From Notospermus geniculatus (Eukaryota > Nemertea > Pilidiophora > Heteronemertea > Lineidae): a stretch of DNA of 64,000 bases. How positions within the stretch are numbered: the stretch's first letter is position 1; every line of letters begins with the position of its first letter. The DNA lies in the NCBI GenBank assembly GCA_002633025.1, contig NMRB01000309.1:272153-336152 (forward strand), written 5' to 3'. Shown here one piece after another: positions 1 through 10,400 of this stretch. The position numbers were made by a program, and so were the translations under genes. Below the pieces are notes generated by a model, which worked only from the letters and a program-made list of their open reading frames with translations, had not been told where the DNA came from and searched no databases.

Positions 1-235
1 GAAATTGGGCGTTGGCACATAGCTCGTTAACTACTGGAGCTAGAATGTTCTGAACTTGAACAAGGATGTATCTTTGTAGACTTCATGTGTACAACAAGTT
101 TCAGCGTCATCGGACTTGACAGACCGCTGCCAGGCAGCCATTTTGGAAAATGGAACTTTGACCTGTGTGACCGGTAAACGTTGTTCAACTTGAAAACCCG
201 TAAATATATCATGTGTCTTCATTAGATGTACCAAA
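1..235 (-). repeat. Fragment of dispersed repeat R1
   Basis: Read on the - strand this stretch carries the R1 signature: a run toward 'ggtcaaagttccattttcc' followed by a 'ggctgcctggcagc' block, as in the better-preserved copies at 27737-28656 and 54967-56121. Only an internal part is present and the left edge runs off the window. No gene seen. Confidence 0.5.
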
Positions 236-488
236 AATAGATAAAGACCAAAAATGTGACACTAGAGATTTTAGGAAAGCACACCCTTCCGGCTCTCGGG
301 CCCAATATCTTAGCAAATACTGGCCAGATCTCACTCATTTTAGCGTCATAATAAAGAAAACAACTTTTTCCACATACCCTCCAAGTTTTATCAAGATCGG
401 CCAACAACTTTTTGCACTTAGCAGTTAGGCGGGTACAACACCATTAGTACTAATTATCGTCAATATTCAAGGAATACAGCTGTAGCCC
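236..488. other. No recognisable feature
   Basis: No repeat, RNA gene or convincing coding exon is visible. Short open frames here lack similarity and splice context. Confidence 0.5.
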
Positions 489-815
489 TGTACCGGCATC
501 TTCGATAATCGAAGGCCGATCTGCTCTCCACTGCGTTACATCGCACATCACCCTTCGAGAAATAGACCAGTCGGCGGCGTATCTTGGCACGATGCCAACT
601 TTACCGGGCGACCAATCATATTGCACTTTATATCGGGTCTTCGGCTACCACTCTTTGTACCACGATTCAAATTTTACAACACCGATTCTGATTGGCCTCT
701 TCTTTTCGAGGCGGCAGATACGCCGTGGACCGGTCACTTTCCCGAAGGGTGATGTGCGGTGCAACGCAGTGGAGAGCAGATCGGCCTTCTATTATCGAAG
801 ATGTGTACCGGGTAC
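489..815. mobile_element. Foldback/MITE with about 90-bp inverted arms
   Basis: The left arm (about 490-583) and the reverse complement of the right arm (about 715-815) match nearly end to end; both contain 'aaggccgatctgctctcc' and 'gcacatcacccttcg'. The loop is about 130 bp with no coding capacity. The structure fits a nonautonomous DNA element. No clear target duplication was identified. Confidence 0.7.
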
Positions 816-975
816 TTTACAAACGGTAGACACTTGTCGGCGATAGTTAGGAGAATTTTATTTATAAGATCAGTTTATTCAGAATTGGCGTCAGAGTATG
901 GAAAATAGTTCGAAAACTAGAATGTATAGAGATATGGGGTTTTGAGAAATATCTCATATCATTAAACATACCTCA

Positions 976-1221
976 GCATCCTGAAAATATCAGGCGTTCT
1001 TACTGCTCGCTTATTTCGTCACCGCAGACAAACCCCTGAGAACATCCGCCTGATTTGCTGATTCGTGTGTATCAATCACCGGCCTACTTGGGATGAGATG
1101 GTGGGGATGAACATTTGCTGGAATGGCTCTGATACTCCAGGGATTCCGGCGAATGTCCTCAGGGGTTTGTGTGCGGTGAAGAAGGGGGCGAGCACTAAGA
1201 ACCCCTGATGTTCTCAGGATG
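976..1221. mobile_element. MITE family M9, short copy
   Basis: It starts CATCCTGAAAATATCAGGCG and ends with the inverse, ...TGATGTTCTCAGGATG. Internally it has 'cgcagacaaacccctgag' and its inverse near the other end. It is the same family as 56346-56971, which shows a clear 9-bp target duplication. Here the flanks share 'tacctcag', but displaced by a few bases on the right. Confidence 0.7.
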
Positions 1222-1259
1222 TACCGGTACCTCAGAGGATTGTGCTGTGTAAGTTCACA

Positions 1260-2180
1260 TGGGTGTCCCCCATAACTCCGACACCCCACAAGTCCGACAT
1301 GACATAAGTCCGAAATATCATAAGTGTGACAATGGAAAAATCATTTTTAAAATGTACAACAATTCCGAAGCACCACAAGTCCGACGTTTAGAGAAAGGTA
1401 TCATAAGTCCGACGTTCAGTGAAAAGTGTCACAAGTCCGAAGTACCATAATTCTGACATCCCGTAAGTCCGACAAGAAGGGGTTATCCTGGGGAGTTATT
1501 TGAAATCAATGTTCTTATCATTAGCAAACAGGACCAATGACATCATAATCTCATTATAATAAAATGCGGGAAAATGACAATGCTGTTGGTGACTACCCTT
1601 CCAACCATTTCAAATGACCCTATTTTTGATATTCCATACTTTTTGATGAAGCGAAAAAATAAACAAGTTGTAGCTAGGCCTTTACCGTTCTGAAAAACCT
1701 ATTAACAGACGGTTATGGTCCTTGACCACCCTGTAGTGTAGACCAGCATGTTCGAATTCAGTAGGCTTAGTTGTGAAAATCACCAAGGGGTTTCTCCAAA
1801 GTCAATAAACAAGGTGGAAAATATTGGCATAAGAATGCGATTTTCCTACCAAGTAATACAAGATAATTTCTTGCACAATTACGGTAATGTGGGTATTCGC
1901 CATGCTGATTCGTCCTATCAGTCACATTTAGATAAATTGGCAAATTTCCAAGTTGTAGATATCATGATGCACAACTAAATATCCTATCAAATGCCGCAAA
2001 CCGCATCAATTTATCTCCAGCCGTTTTGGGGAAAATTCGATTTTTCTGTGTCCATTTAGTAAATACAAAACTAAACTATACAAAACTTCTTTGAAGGGCT
2101 GTACATATTTCTTTCGGACCAATGGTACTTCGGACTTGTGGGATGTCGAACTTGTGGGATGTCGGACTTGTGGAGGGGGG
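1260..2180. repeat. CACAAGTCCGAC minisatellite in opposed blocks
   Basis: Between 1266 and 1475 the motif 'cacaagtccgac' (variants 'cataagtccgac') recurs every 12-40 bp about nine times. At 2110-2175 the inverse, 'gtcggacttgtggg', occurs in the opposite orientation. The two blocks bracket about 630 bp of unique AT-rich sequence (1480-2105), which suggests subterminal repeats of one element. No coding region is supported inside. Confidence 0.6.
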
Positions 2181-2195
2181 GGGGATCGTTCAGAT

Positions 2196-2537
2196 GTGGT
2201 AATCATAAGTTGGAAGATACCATGGATTGACAAGAGAAGAACGAATTTGCAATAAGTGTAATGAGGGAATAGTTGGTGATGAAGTTCATTTTGTTTTGTC
2301 ACGTCCCCATTTTGCAAACCTAAGAAACGATATTACTTTTTAACGCTCCACCTAAGGTTTTAAAACACTATCTAATTACCAGAAATCGGTTGATTTACTG
2401 CACTTGTTATATTCTGTACCTCCATCTAGTAAAGCATAGGTGTAGATACTTTGTTGATTCTTGTGCTCTTAACAATTCTGTGTTGTTGAGCAATAAATTG
2501 AAGTGAAATTGAAAATGTTAAGTGAAGTAATCACAAA
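2196..2537 (+). other. Upstream region of the first PAN gene
   Basis: AT-rich sequence immediately 5' of the ATG at 2538. No canonical TATA box or initiator could be assigned with confidence. The bases around the ATG ('cacaaaatgaaaacag') resemble those before the paralogous ATG at 44487 ('actacaagatgacaatc'), so the start appears conserved in the family. No upstream signal-peptide exon was found. Confidence 0.35.
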
Positions 2538-3889
2538 ATGAAAACAGATGCTCGTTTCAGTTACTTAGTACAAGGCAAGGCGCTTTCCTCTCCTGATTTA
2601 TATCAGTTCGTCGTATCTCGTTTTCTGATGTGTGCTGTTTCCTGCCTGACCACAGGAAACTGTAAAATGTTCAATGTGTGCAGAGAAAAAGACGATTATA
2701 ATTGTCAACTAAGTCAAAGAAGAGGAATGTGCATTGAAGAAAAAGAAACATTTCGGCAGATGGGATGTATTACCTACAGGAGAAAGGTATGTTTCCGTCA
2801 TCAAATAACGGTTGCTTTTGGAACTATCACGCATCTAAACAGCAGAATCATTTGCGCAATTTCCTTTTCAATTCTCAGCCTTTACTTGTCAATAACTACG
2901 TTCTCGATCGGAAAATTCGGCTGGTTCCGTTAATCAACTACTCAGCAAATACTAGGGTGTCCTACCATCAAGGTAAAAGCAACATAATTTATTTCGGTGT
3001 GTCTTCGCTCCACATATGGGTCACGGTGTATGCCAACCGAGTACGTGATAACGTCTTTACGATCAAATATCATTCAAAAAGGTTCATAAGAGAAACACGT
3101 ATAGGCTTCTCTCGGAACGTCTTCAAGACGTTTCTGATATTTAGTCATCGCCGATCGGGTTGGCTGATGTTTTACAACTTCGTAATAGGCCAGTTTTCAA
3201 GGCGAATAGATTTGCCAGCGAATGAAAGGTGCAAAATATTATGTGACCGCCACTCAGATTTCAAGATAGAAATATGGGAAAAAGTTCTCATTTCCTGTCG
3301 CCATGTATCCTCAGATCGTGTTTACGTTAGTGTTTATGATTTGGTCATTGAAAAAGACAAAGAAACTTTTCATTTGATAAACAACACATCAGTCTCCCTG
3401 TCTGGTTTGAGATCTAGCAAAATTGTTCGCTTTTTCGTTTCTGGTGTGGACGTTATTTTTACATTTTCTCCAAAACGAGAGAAATCGTTCATCAAAATTA
3501 CTTCGTATCATTTGGTCACAGGTTATCGAAAGGCAAACATGGTTGAATTACCTTTTCCTCATCCCTCTGCATCATATCGGCATTCCGTTGGACACCCTAA
3601 GCATGAAAATATATTTGTTGAGTTTATATTGTTCGATAAATCAGTGAAGTTATTCAATATCATAGTGCCGTGTCAAACAAATAAAGGAATTGTCCTAGAA
3701 AGATATGACACGGCAGCAAAAACACCTGTTGATGTAGCTTTACATCCAAAATTGAGTTCACGTTCAGTTATTTATTATGAAGCATCCAGAGACATCATAT
3801 GTTTTATGAGGGAGCACTTGGGGCGGGGACTGGGTAATATACGTTTACCTGTCGTTCATCGGTATCGTGAAGCTGAACAAACATACTGA
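2538..3889 (+). CDS. PAN/apple-like domain plus novel module protein (gene A, two exons)
   Basis: Two exons: 2538-2786 (83 codons) and 2879-3889 (336 codons plus TGA), joined across a 92-bp phase-0 intron with donor AAG|GTATGT and acceptor TTCAATTCTCAG|CC. Exon 1 encodes a PAN/apple-like fold with cysteines at residues 32, 36, 42, 48, 56, 65 and 77; the CxxxC-x5-C spacing and the final NCQL are typical of PAN hairpin-loop domains, which usually bind proteins or glycans outside the cell. Exon 2 encodes a beta-strand-rich module I do not recognise, including YNFVIGQF (Y182, G187) and an ERC cysteine (C201) shared by the paralogues in this window. There is no obvious N-terminal signal peptide, so either an upstream exon is missing or the protein is not secreted in the usual way. 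This is the only locus here with both exons intact. The gene model is strong; the function is unknown. Confidence 0.8.
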
Positions 3890-4144
3890 AGAGATCATCT
3901 TACAACATACTTATTTTAATGCGGACTAGCGCGCACCAGTTACCATAGCCTACTCTGCAAAAAAGTGGTTATTTGTACTTTGTAGTATGGGGTCACTGTC
4001 ACTGTCACAGTGCGAGTTTCGGATCACCCGAAAAAAACACCTATTGGCACTTCTAATCACATGATAGAATGTTATCTAGCCTATTCCAATATCACCAATC
4101 CATTCGCAGTTATTTTGAATAACGTTCTTTTTGTTCTTCTATAG

Positions 4145-5406
4145 TCACACATTCATGCTTTGATGTATTTACAAGTCCAGCATTTTCGGATCGAACCCGC
4201 GCTGAAGTCAGAATCTAAAGATAAGTGGTTTTATGATGACAGCGCTGAATATCTGGTAAAACTGAGAAGACCTCTTGAATCACCTATCAATAGAGTCATG
4301 GTCTTTAGAATAGATTTATCGAAAAACACTCTTACGGTAGTTTCAAATAAATCCTACGTAGAGGATGGAATCATTACACCTTACAGTCATGACAGTCATA
4401 ACGCGGTGTTTAGCCACCATTTGATATTCTATTTTCGTAAAAAGCCCCGGAGAGGGTATCCTATCGATTATCCTCTGTATGATATACACAAAGGGAATTT
4501 CTCTGGGAAAATTCGGCAAGCTGGTGATGACCTTTGCAACAGGCAGAGAAACATAGTAGACGGCTTCACCCCTCCACTCCTAGGAGGTAGGGCAGCTGTC
4601 ACATGCTGTCACATGCGACGTAGCAACATATACTTCTGCCAGTTTTACAGCTACAACCTTGCATATTTTGGGTCGCAGCTTCATATTGGATTAAAGAAAT
4701 GGATTCCATTCAAGGTACAACTAGAGGCTGAATATGCCATCTCGTTGAAAGGCGATCTGATACTCTTTGAACCAGTCAGAAATCCTATTCCATTACGTAT
4801 GTACCGACGTTCGGGGAACAGACTCAATTTGGTCAAAGAAGAAATGGTTAGGTTCAATGCAAGGATCAAAAATATATTCTGGAAATTGAATCAAAACATG
4901 CAAATTCTTCTCTTCGTTGGTTACCAAAGTAAGACACAAGCCCCGCTTCTTCGCATTATAAAGATACTATGTATGGCTAGACGAGCTATCTACCGAACAA
5001 ACGAGTTATCACCATTCCAGGAACTACGAGTAAATCTACCTCCTGACTATCGTTTTGGATTCAGTTCGTGTAGAAAGCTTCGGCTTGGTGTCGACTGGTC
5101 ATTATTTATCATTAAGGAAAATATTTCTTCCGTCGACAGAAAAACGTACGAACATGTTGTAGACGTCTTCCAACTCAAGCAATCATCGGCTTTCTAAAGT
5201 TTATCTATTGGCTTTCACAAATGACCTCATCGGAGATAATGATTTGTTTGCCTAACTTTGAACAAAAAAAGACTTATTTTCTCTTCAATATTATACTAAT
5301 TAAAGTGAGCTCTGCGAAGTCTATGACGATGATATACCCGGCCGTAACTAATAATGTGTTTAAATTTGTGTTTGTGTTTACCTTTACATTAAAATTACAC
5401 AAATAA
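4145..5406 (+). CDS. Novel-module terminal exon (paralogue B), late frameshift
   Basis: A long exon begins at a strong acceptor (TTTTTGTTCTTCTATAG|TCA) in phase 0 and stays open to a TAA at 5195-5197, about 350 codons. It aligns with exon 2 of gene A through YDIHKGNF and a cysteine soon after it, and through MQILLFVGYQ against the corresponding blade in A. Just before the TAA, a shift to the +1 frame at about 5185-5195 restores the family C-terminus (FIYWLSQ ... EIMICL, matching the VIYYEA ... DIICFM region of A) and runs open to 5406. So this is either a slightly truncated functional exon or one with a late frameshift or sequencing error. It has no PAN exon of its own; the nearest is that of gene A, 1.4 kb upstream, and its phase-0 acceptor would be compatible with that donor. 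Confidence 0.7.
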
Positions 5407-5898
5407 GATAAGACATGGCTAAAATAAAAAATGTACATTCTATCAAGCCAGCAGGACAACCCCATCCTCCCCCCCCCCCCAAANNNNNNNNNNNNNNNNN
5501 NNCGCGGTAGGACTATCTAACATCCAATTTCATCGGCGCATCATGATATGATTTGTGTTGTGCGCCTGGAAAATGATTACGCGCGTCGACACGATAGCGG
5601 TAGGCCTAGGCCTACTCCATTTCCACATGACGTGCGTGGATACAAATGCACAACGCCCCTCAAAATGCCAACGCCGTGCACATGTTTACACGCAATGACG
5701 CATATGCGTACGATCGTACGTTCTTTCAGCATGTCCAGTAGTCCCTATGCATATGATATGGATGTGCATTGCCACCGCGCAGCTGCTATATCTCAGTTGG
5801 CCCAATTCTGAATTTATCCTTATATAAAAAAAACACAGCGATCCTGGCCAACAGCCTGGATACAAGCAGTAAGGTATTGTTAAGCGCTCAAACGTCGC
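5407..5898. other. Spacer with short assembly gap (Ns at 5484-5502)
   Basis: A poly-C run (5468-5480) precedes 19 Ns, a typical homopolymer-related gap. The remainder shows no supported gene; the 87-codon open frame around 5548-5811 has no recognisable similarity. Confidence 0.6.
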
Positions 5899-7085
5899 AT
5901 GAAAATGAAGCAGGTCTGGCTTTCAGGTAAACCTGCTTCCAAGACCAGTAATTCTACGAACAGAGTCGCTTTCTCTAAACCGTGTGCCTTTTGTAAGAGT
6001 CAAGAGAATTCTCCAGAAGCGTGTGCTGTGATTACTGGTAAACCATATCCAGAAAGGTTTGAGTTTCTCAAGTGCCTCAGTGTCTACTTTGCTTGTTTAG
6101 AGTCCTCGCACCACAGCAAGAATAAAGAACACGTGTTTCAAGTGTCCGAGGCGGCATCATACGATTTTGCATGTTGATTCTGCTGCTTCTGAGGCGGCTG
6201 TCGGTGCATCTTGTTCAAACATCCTTATTCGTTCTTCAACGGGAGCCGGTTCCTCAGAAGGTGACTGTACTATGGCTATAATACCAGTTCTCGTCAAAGG
6301 CAAGAATAGCGTCATGATTGAAACCTATGCGTTCTCAGATCCAGGAAGCAATGTTAGCTTTTGTACAGAGAGGCTTGCACAACGTCTTGGCGTTTCTGGT
6401 AAGAAAACGTCTGTCAAGATTGACACCATGGGTAGTTCGCAGATTGTTGCTACAAGCAAGATATCTGGTCTTGAGCTTTGCAGCTTGAATGGTCATGAAT
6501 GTGTCAAATTACCGACTCTATTTTCCAGAGATGGAATGCCTGTTTCAAAACGTCACATGCCCTCACAGGCAGATATCGCAGAATGGGAGCACCTAAAAGA
6601 TCTTGAGATTCCTGATATTGAAGCTGAAGTTGAGGTTCTCATTGGAAACAATGTGCCTGAGGTTAACACTCCTCTAGAGGTAAGAACAGGTCCCCGTGGC
6701 AGTCCTCATGCAGTGAAGTCAGTCATGGGATGGATCTGCTGGAATGTCGTTCGAGATGACAAGTCAACTACGAGCACTCAGAAGGTTCATCAGATACCGT
6801 CTGAAGAAGTTCAACGCCTGGAGGAGCTCGTGCGGATCTCAATGAATTTAGATTTCCCTGAACGCTGCCTAGATACAAAGAAAGAACCCTCTCAGGAGGA
6901 CAAGTACACTGTAGTTTAATCAGAAAGTCTTCGCCTCCCTCGCATTCAAGAATGGCCACTATTATATGGATCTGCCTTTTCGGGATGACGCGATCCAGTT
7001 ACCAAACAACAGGTCCCAAGCGTTGGATCGACTCCAGTCTTTAAAGCGATGTACGCGCGAGGTTGAAAATGAAATCTCGTTCAAC
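5899..7085 (+). mobile_element. BEL/Pao retrotransposon fragment (gag knuckle, protease, start of RT), broken
   Basis: A degraded piece of a BEL/Pao LTR retrotransposon. The first frame (5899-6177) carries a CxxC cysteine-rich gag knuckle (CAFCK ... CAVITGKPYPE). A frameshift near 6130-6150 brings in the second knuckle, CPRRHHTILH, followed by an aspartic protease domain (AFSDPGSNVSFCTERL, with DPG in the DxG position) and the post-protease segment with VEVLIGNNVPE. A second frameshift near 6915 leads into the linker before reverse transcriptase (GHYYMDLPF, LPNNRSQALDRLQSLK). The element stops abruptly at 7085, exactly where an unrelated repeat starts. No LTRs, RT core, RNase H or integrase remain. 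The order is typical for BEL/Pao; the copy is dead. Confidence 0.85.
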
Positions 7086-7180
7086 TGGTATCGGTCTCGA
7101 TGTTTTTAATCAACGTCGACCAACATCCGACGTCAGGGGCAAAAGAAGAACACTCGCCTGGCCTTACCTGCATTATACAA
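7086..7180 (+). repeat. Repeat shared with 29707-29830
   Basis: It begins TGGTATCGGTCTCGATG and runs through 'caacatccgacg' to 'aacactcgcctgg', matching 29707-29830 in the same orientation, where a short foldback (GGGACAAA ... TTTGTCCC) is inserted between the two halves. The sharp start at the BEL/Pao boundary marks an insertion or deletion junction. Confidence 0.6.
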
Positions 7181-7540
7181 TATGAGAAGAATCGTCACTT
7201 AGTTACCTTTGGAACCCGCCTGTCCAGCGGTGTTCTATACGCAATTCTGATGATAATAGCCCTGGTTACACCTATCCAAAATTCCCGTGCCTTTTGAGAC
7301 TCGGGGGTTTTCCGAACCAGAAAAAACACGGCGTTGAGACGGCGAGCGGTTACACTACTAAAATGCGATTGGTAATAAGTTCCTTAACCCGGCGATAGGG
7401 GCACTGCATGCAGGCAACTCTCCGTCATCGAGTGGCTACTGGAGGCGTGAAATAGCCTACACGCATGTGCATGACTCATCGATTTGCATCGCCGTCTGTC
7501 GGGGTGTCTGGAACTACAGGTAGAGACGGGGATTTCGCGG
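7181..7540. other. No gene; GC-rich repeat-like spacer
   Basis: It contains 'gcggttacactact' near 7346, resembling the terminus of the MITE at 7541, so this may be a remnant of another copy. Nothing coding is supported. Confidence 0.4.
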
Positions 7541-7713
7541 TTACACTACATAAAATCCCCGGGTCTAAAATAGCGCTGGCGTTGCCCCTTCGAGCTCGCT
7601 GGGGCTAATAAGCACGGGGATTTCAAACACGGGTCTATTTAGACTCGGCCATTTATAGGTGTAACCACAAAATCCCCGGGGAAAGCACGGGGATTTATAT
7701 AGTGTAACCACTG
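7541..7713. mobile_element. MITE with GGTTACACTA termini
   Basis: The left end GGTTACACTACATAAAATCC is mirrored at the right end by GGGGATTTATATAGTGTAACC. The interior repeats 'ccccgggg'-type palindromes. At about 170 bp with no coding capacity it fits a small nonautonomous DNA element. It lies just upstream of the module pseudogene at 7758. Confidence 0.6.
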
Positions 7714-7757
7714 CTTATGTGACTTGATAGTCTCTCTTATCTAAATGATTCTTCAAG

Positions 7758-8723
7758 GAGCCAGCGAGGATTAAGTATAAACTAGGAAAGGTGGTTCCTT
7801 TCCGACCACCGCTGATGATAGCAAAATATGACGTATGGTTCCTGGTCATTGCATCGGGGAAGATAGTACAGATTTAAAGGCCAAAGGAAACACCCTTTAT
7901 GAATGTTCTTGTGTATGCTTGCAAAAGTGGCTTCGTTGGAATACAGTACAAGACGTCTTTCTACAAAGAAATCGCAGGTTGTGTACCATTTATTTACTTA
8001 GGTTACATGGTGTTTTATATTTCTATCCAACGGAAAAAAAACCTGGCTCCTGTATGACGTTAAAAAGGGGAGATTTGAAGGGAGCGTCATTATACCTAAC
8101 ACAAATAAATGCCTTTCCCGAGGAGTAGACTTTGGAGTAGGCCTAGGATATGAGGGTAAAATCGTCGTGTGTTGCCTTAGAAGTTTCATCGGCGCCACCA
8201 TTTACGACATCATTTTGTCGAACGAAACTGGTCGCGTTTTTTCCTTAGAAACGGAATCTTCATCATTTCAACCATTCCACTGGACGTTATCACAAGGGAT
8301 GTTTACACTATGTCTGCTAAAGGAGGATACCTCCTTGCCTATCTTCTCATTGATAAGTACCGGGTAGCAAAATACTTGCCGAGGCAGTTCTTGAGGTACT
8401 GCCGTTGTTGTCGTGTCTTTTTAACTTTCAGTTCGTTTTCCAATATGTTGTTCATGATTTGTCTTCCGAGACTTATTGCTGCCGGAATTACACGTGTTTT
8501 TCAGCCTAGGAAAGGTCTCGTAATAAAGGGGGCTGGGAAAAAAATGTTTACAGAGAAAATTGCGACCTTTTACCCGAGTATCAACGGTGGCGTTAGGACT
8601 CACTTCGTATTCAACCCCACAGATGGTGCATTGTTGCATTTTAAACGCTCTTCAAGGATGGCGCCGGACGTGAAAGAGCATTTTGTTTCAGTTGAAGTTT
8701 ACGATTGTGTGATAGGCGACTGA
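7758..8723 (+). pseudogene. Novel-module terminal exon (paralogue C), decayed
   Basis: Family exon identified by alignment with genes A and D: it starts after CTTCAAG|GAG in phase 0, then KYKLGKVVPFRPP (matching the NYVLDRKIRLVP region of A), CKSGFVGIQYKTSFYKE, YDVKKGRFEG with a following NKC, YDIILSNE, and C-terminal HFVFNPTDGALLHFKR. It is broken three times: an in-frame TAA at 7875-7877; a frameshift at the run of eight A (about 8034-8041), after which the +1 frame continues; and a shift back near 8325-8340. The final stop is the TGA at 8721-8723. The homopolymer shift could be a sequencing error, but together with the nonsense codon the copy looks like a pseudogene. No PAN exon lies directly upstream. 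Confidence 0.7.
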
Positions 8724-8754
8724 AAGGCTGATGTCAGGTGCACCCATGATTGCC

Positions 8755-9520
8755 TGAGCCACGACGGAACAGACCACGGGCCCTTGAAGAGCTGTCAGAG
8801 GAGAATGTCAAGCACAGAGGAGGAAAACACACAGAAGTAGTGTACACACATAGAGCTTCCGAAGGAAGCGAAGGGTATGCAAGCATATCAACACCCCAAC
8901 TTCATTGGCCAGTTTCAGCCAGAAAAACCAATGAAATAACTTAGTAAACGGGCTCTAATGAAGCTTGAGATAACAACCACTAATTATCCCGCTTGCAGAC
9001 CACTAACGTTGTCTGAGAGAGTCATTTTGTACATCGTTTTACCCGTTTCGCTGGTGCGGCGCCATTTTGTACAGAGCATCCACCCTGTCCTGTACACTGG
9101 TCTCCTGCCCGTGTAATGCTGTATGATTTGCTGAGTGTTTCGCTGGCAGAGTACCGGTCTGACGTGGGTGGATGCACTATACAAAATGGCCGCCGCATCA
9201 GCGAAACAGGAGAAATGATGTAAAAAACGACTCGCTCAGACAACGTTAGTGGCCTGCAAGCGGGATAATTAGTGTTTGTTGATAAAAATAAGAATCTTAA
9301 GTTTCATTAGAGCCCGTCGAGAAAGTTATTTCATTGGATTTCTGGGCGAAACCGGCCCTTGAAGTTTGGATGTTTTCGTGGCGGTAGTGTTGATATGCTT
9401 GCATACCCTTCGCTTCCTTCGGAAGCTCTATTTGTGTACATTATTTCTATGTGTTTTTCCTCCTCTGTGCTTGACGTTCTCCTCTGACAGCTCTCCAAGG
9501 GCCCGTGAACAGACCGCTCA
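8755..9520. mobile_element. Large foldback (inverted duplication)
   Basis: Two arms of roughly 330-390 bp in opposite orientation: the left arm (about 8760-9110) contains 'gggcccttgaagagctgtca', 'gagcttccgaaggaagcgaag' and 'cactaacgttgtctgag'; the right arm (about 9125-9515) carries the inverse of each in reverse order. Arm identity is high but with indels, and the loop is short. No coding region. Likely a foldback-type element. Confidence 0.75.
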
Positions 9521-10069
9521 AGTGAAGAAATCATGGTCAGGTTGCAAAAAGTGAAAACGTGTGCGCTCATCGTGGAACAAAATCAGGTCAACTGCGAATG
9601 GATTACAACCGTCGCGGAATTGCACATAAGTTGAACACGTTCAATCTTGCGATTCCTAATCTCTTTTTGATCGGCGAATCTAATGCAGACCGTCGCAGGT
9701 GAGACGTAACTGCAGTCAGGTCAGACCAAATCGGCGACTTATTTGATTCGCGCGGTCGCAGCTCGGACGCAAAGTGATCCAAAATTGCCGCCTGTTCTAT
9801 GCTGTGGCGAGGTACCCCGACTTCCGTTTTCGCGGCCCCATTTGTAATTACAAATATGTAATTTAGTGAATTTGTGGACAGGCCTAAATCTGCAGCTGAC
9901 CGCGTGCTAAATGGTATCCGAGAGAGTGAAGGCATGGCAGTCGTGTAATAATGCATTCAGAGGTTATTATTTATTCCGGACATTTTAAAACTTCTTTCTT
10001 AAATATTACTTCAGGAGTGCAAGCGCCCACTTAGGGCATTATAGTTGTTCATCAAACAATACTGGGCTA
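9521..10069. other. No recognisable feature
   Basis: Unique-looking sequence. The 117-codon open frame on the - strand (9603-9956) shows no recognisable domain and no splice signals that would support an exon. Confidence 0.4.
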
Positions 10070-10215
10070 TATTAACGATATGCAGGAGGAAACTGGAACC
10101 CCCCGGGGGAAACCTACGATATCGAGGAGAGATCGCTCTGTTCCTCTGCCAGAATGCCAGGGGATCGAACCCGTCACCTCATTGGTGGCAGACCTTACCC
10201 CGACAACCCATTCCG
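10070..10215 (-). repeat. tRNA-like SINE, diverged copy
   Basis: On the - strand it reads through a B-box-like 'gggttcgatcccc' region to a 3' part ending in a 'ggtttcc' block and 'agtttcctcctgcat'. The better copy at 50010-50150 has the same order with an intact B box (gggttcgattccc). It fits a tRNA-derived SINE. Confidence 0.55.
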
Positions 10216-10400
10216 TATTTGTAATTAACACCAATATATCCAAGATGGCGGCCATCCATCATGATACATGTATATTCAGACACTTTGTCTGGCACGACCA
10301 ATTCGTTTTATCCTATGCTACATCTGAGCAGGGGTGTTGGCCTCCCAAATCAAAACTTGACACTCCGACGATTTTGATCTCCTTTTCATCATGTTCATAG

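Noticed and set aside
2538-2640. Signal peptide at the start of the PAN exon
   Set aside because: The first 25 residues lack a continuous hydrophobic core; no signal peptide can be claimed, nor a convincing upstream exon encoding one.
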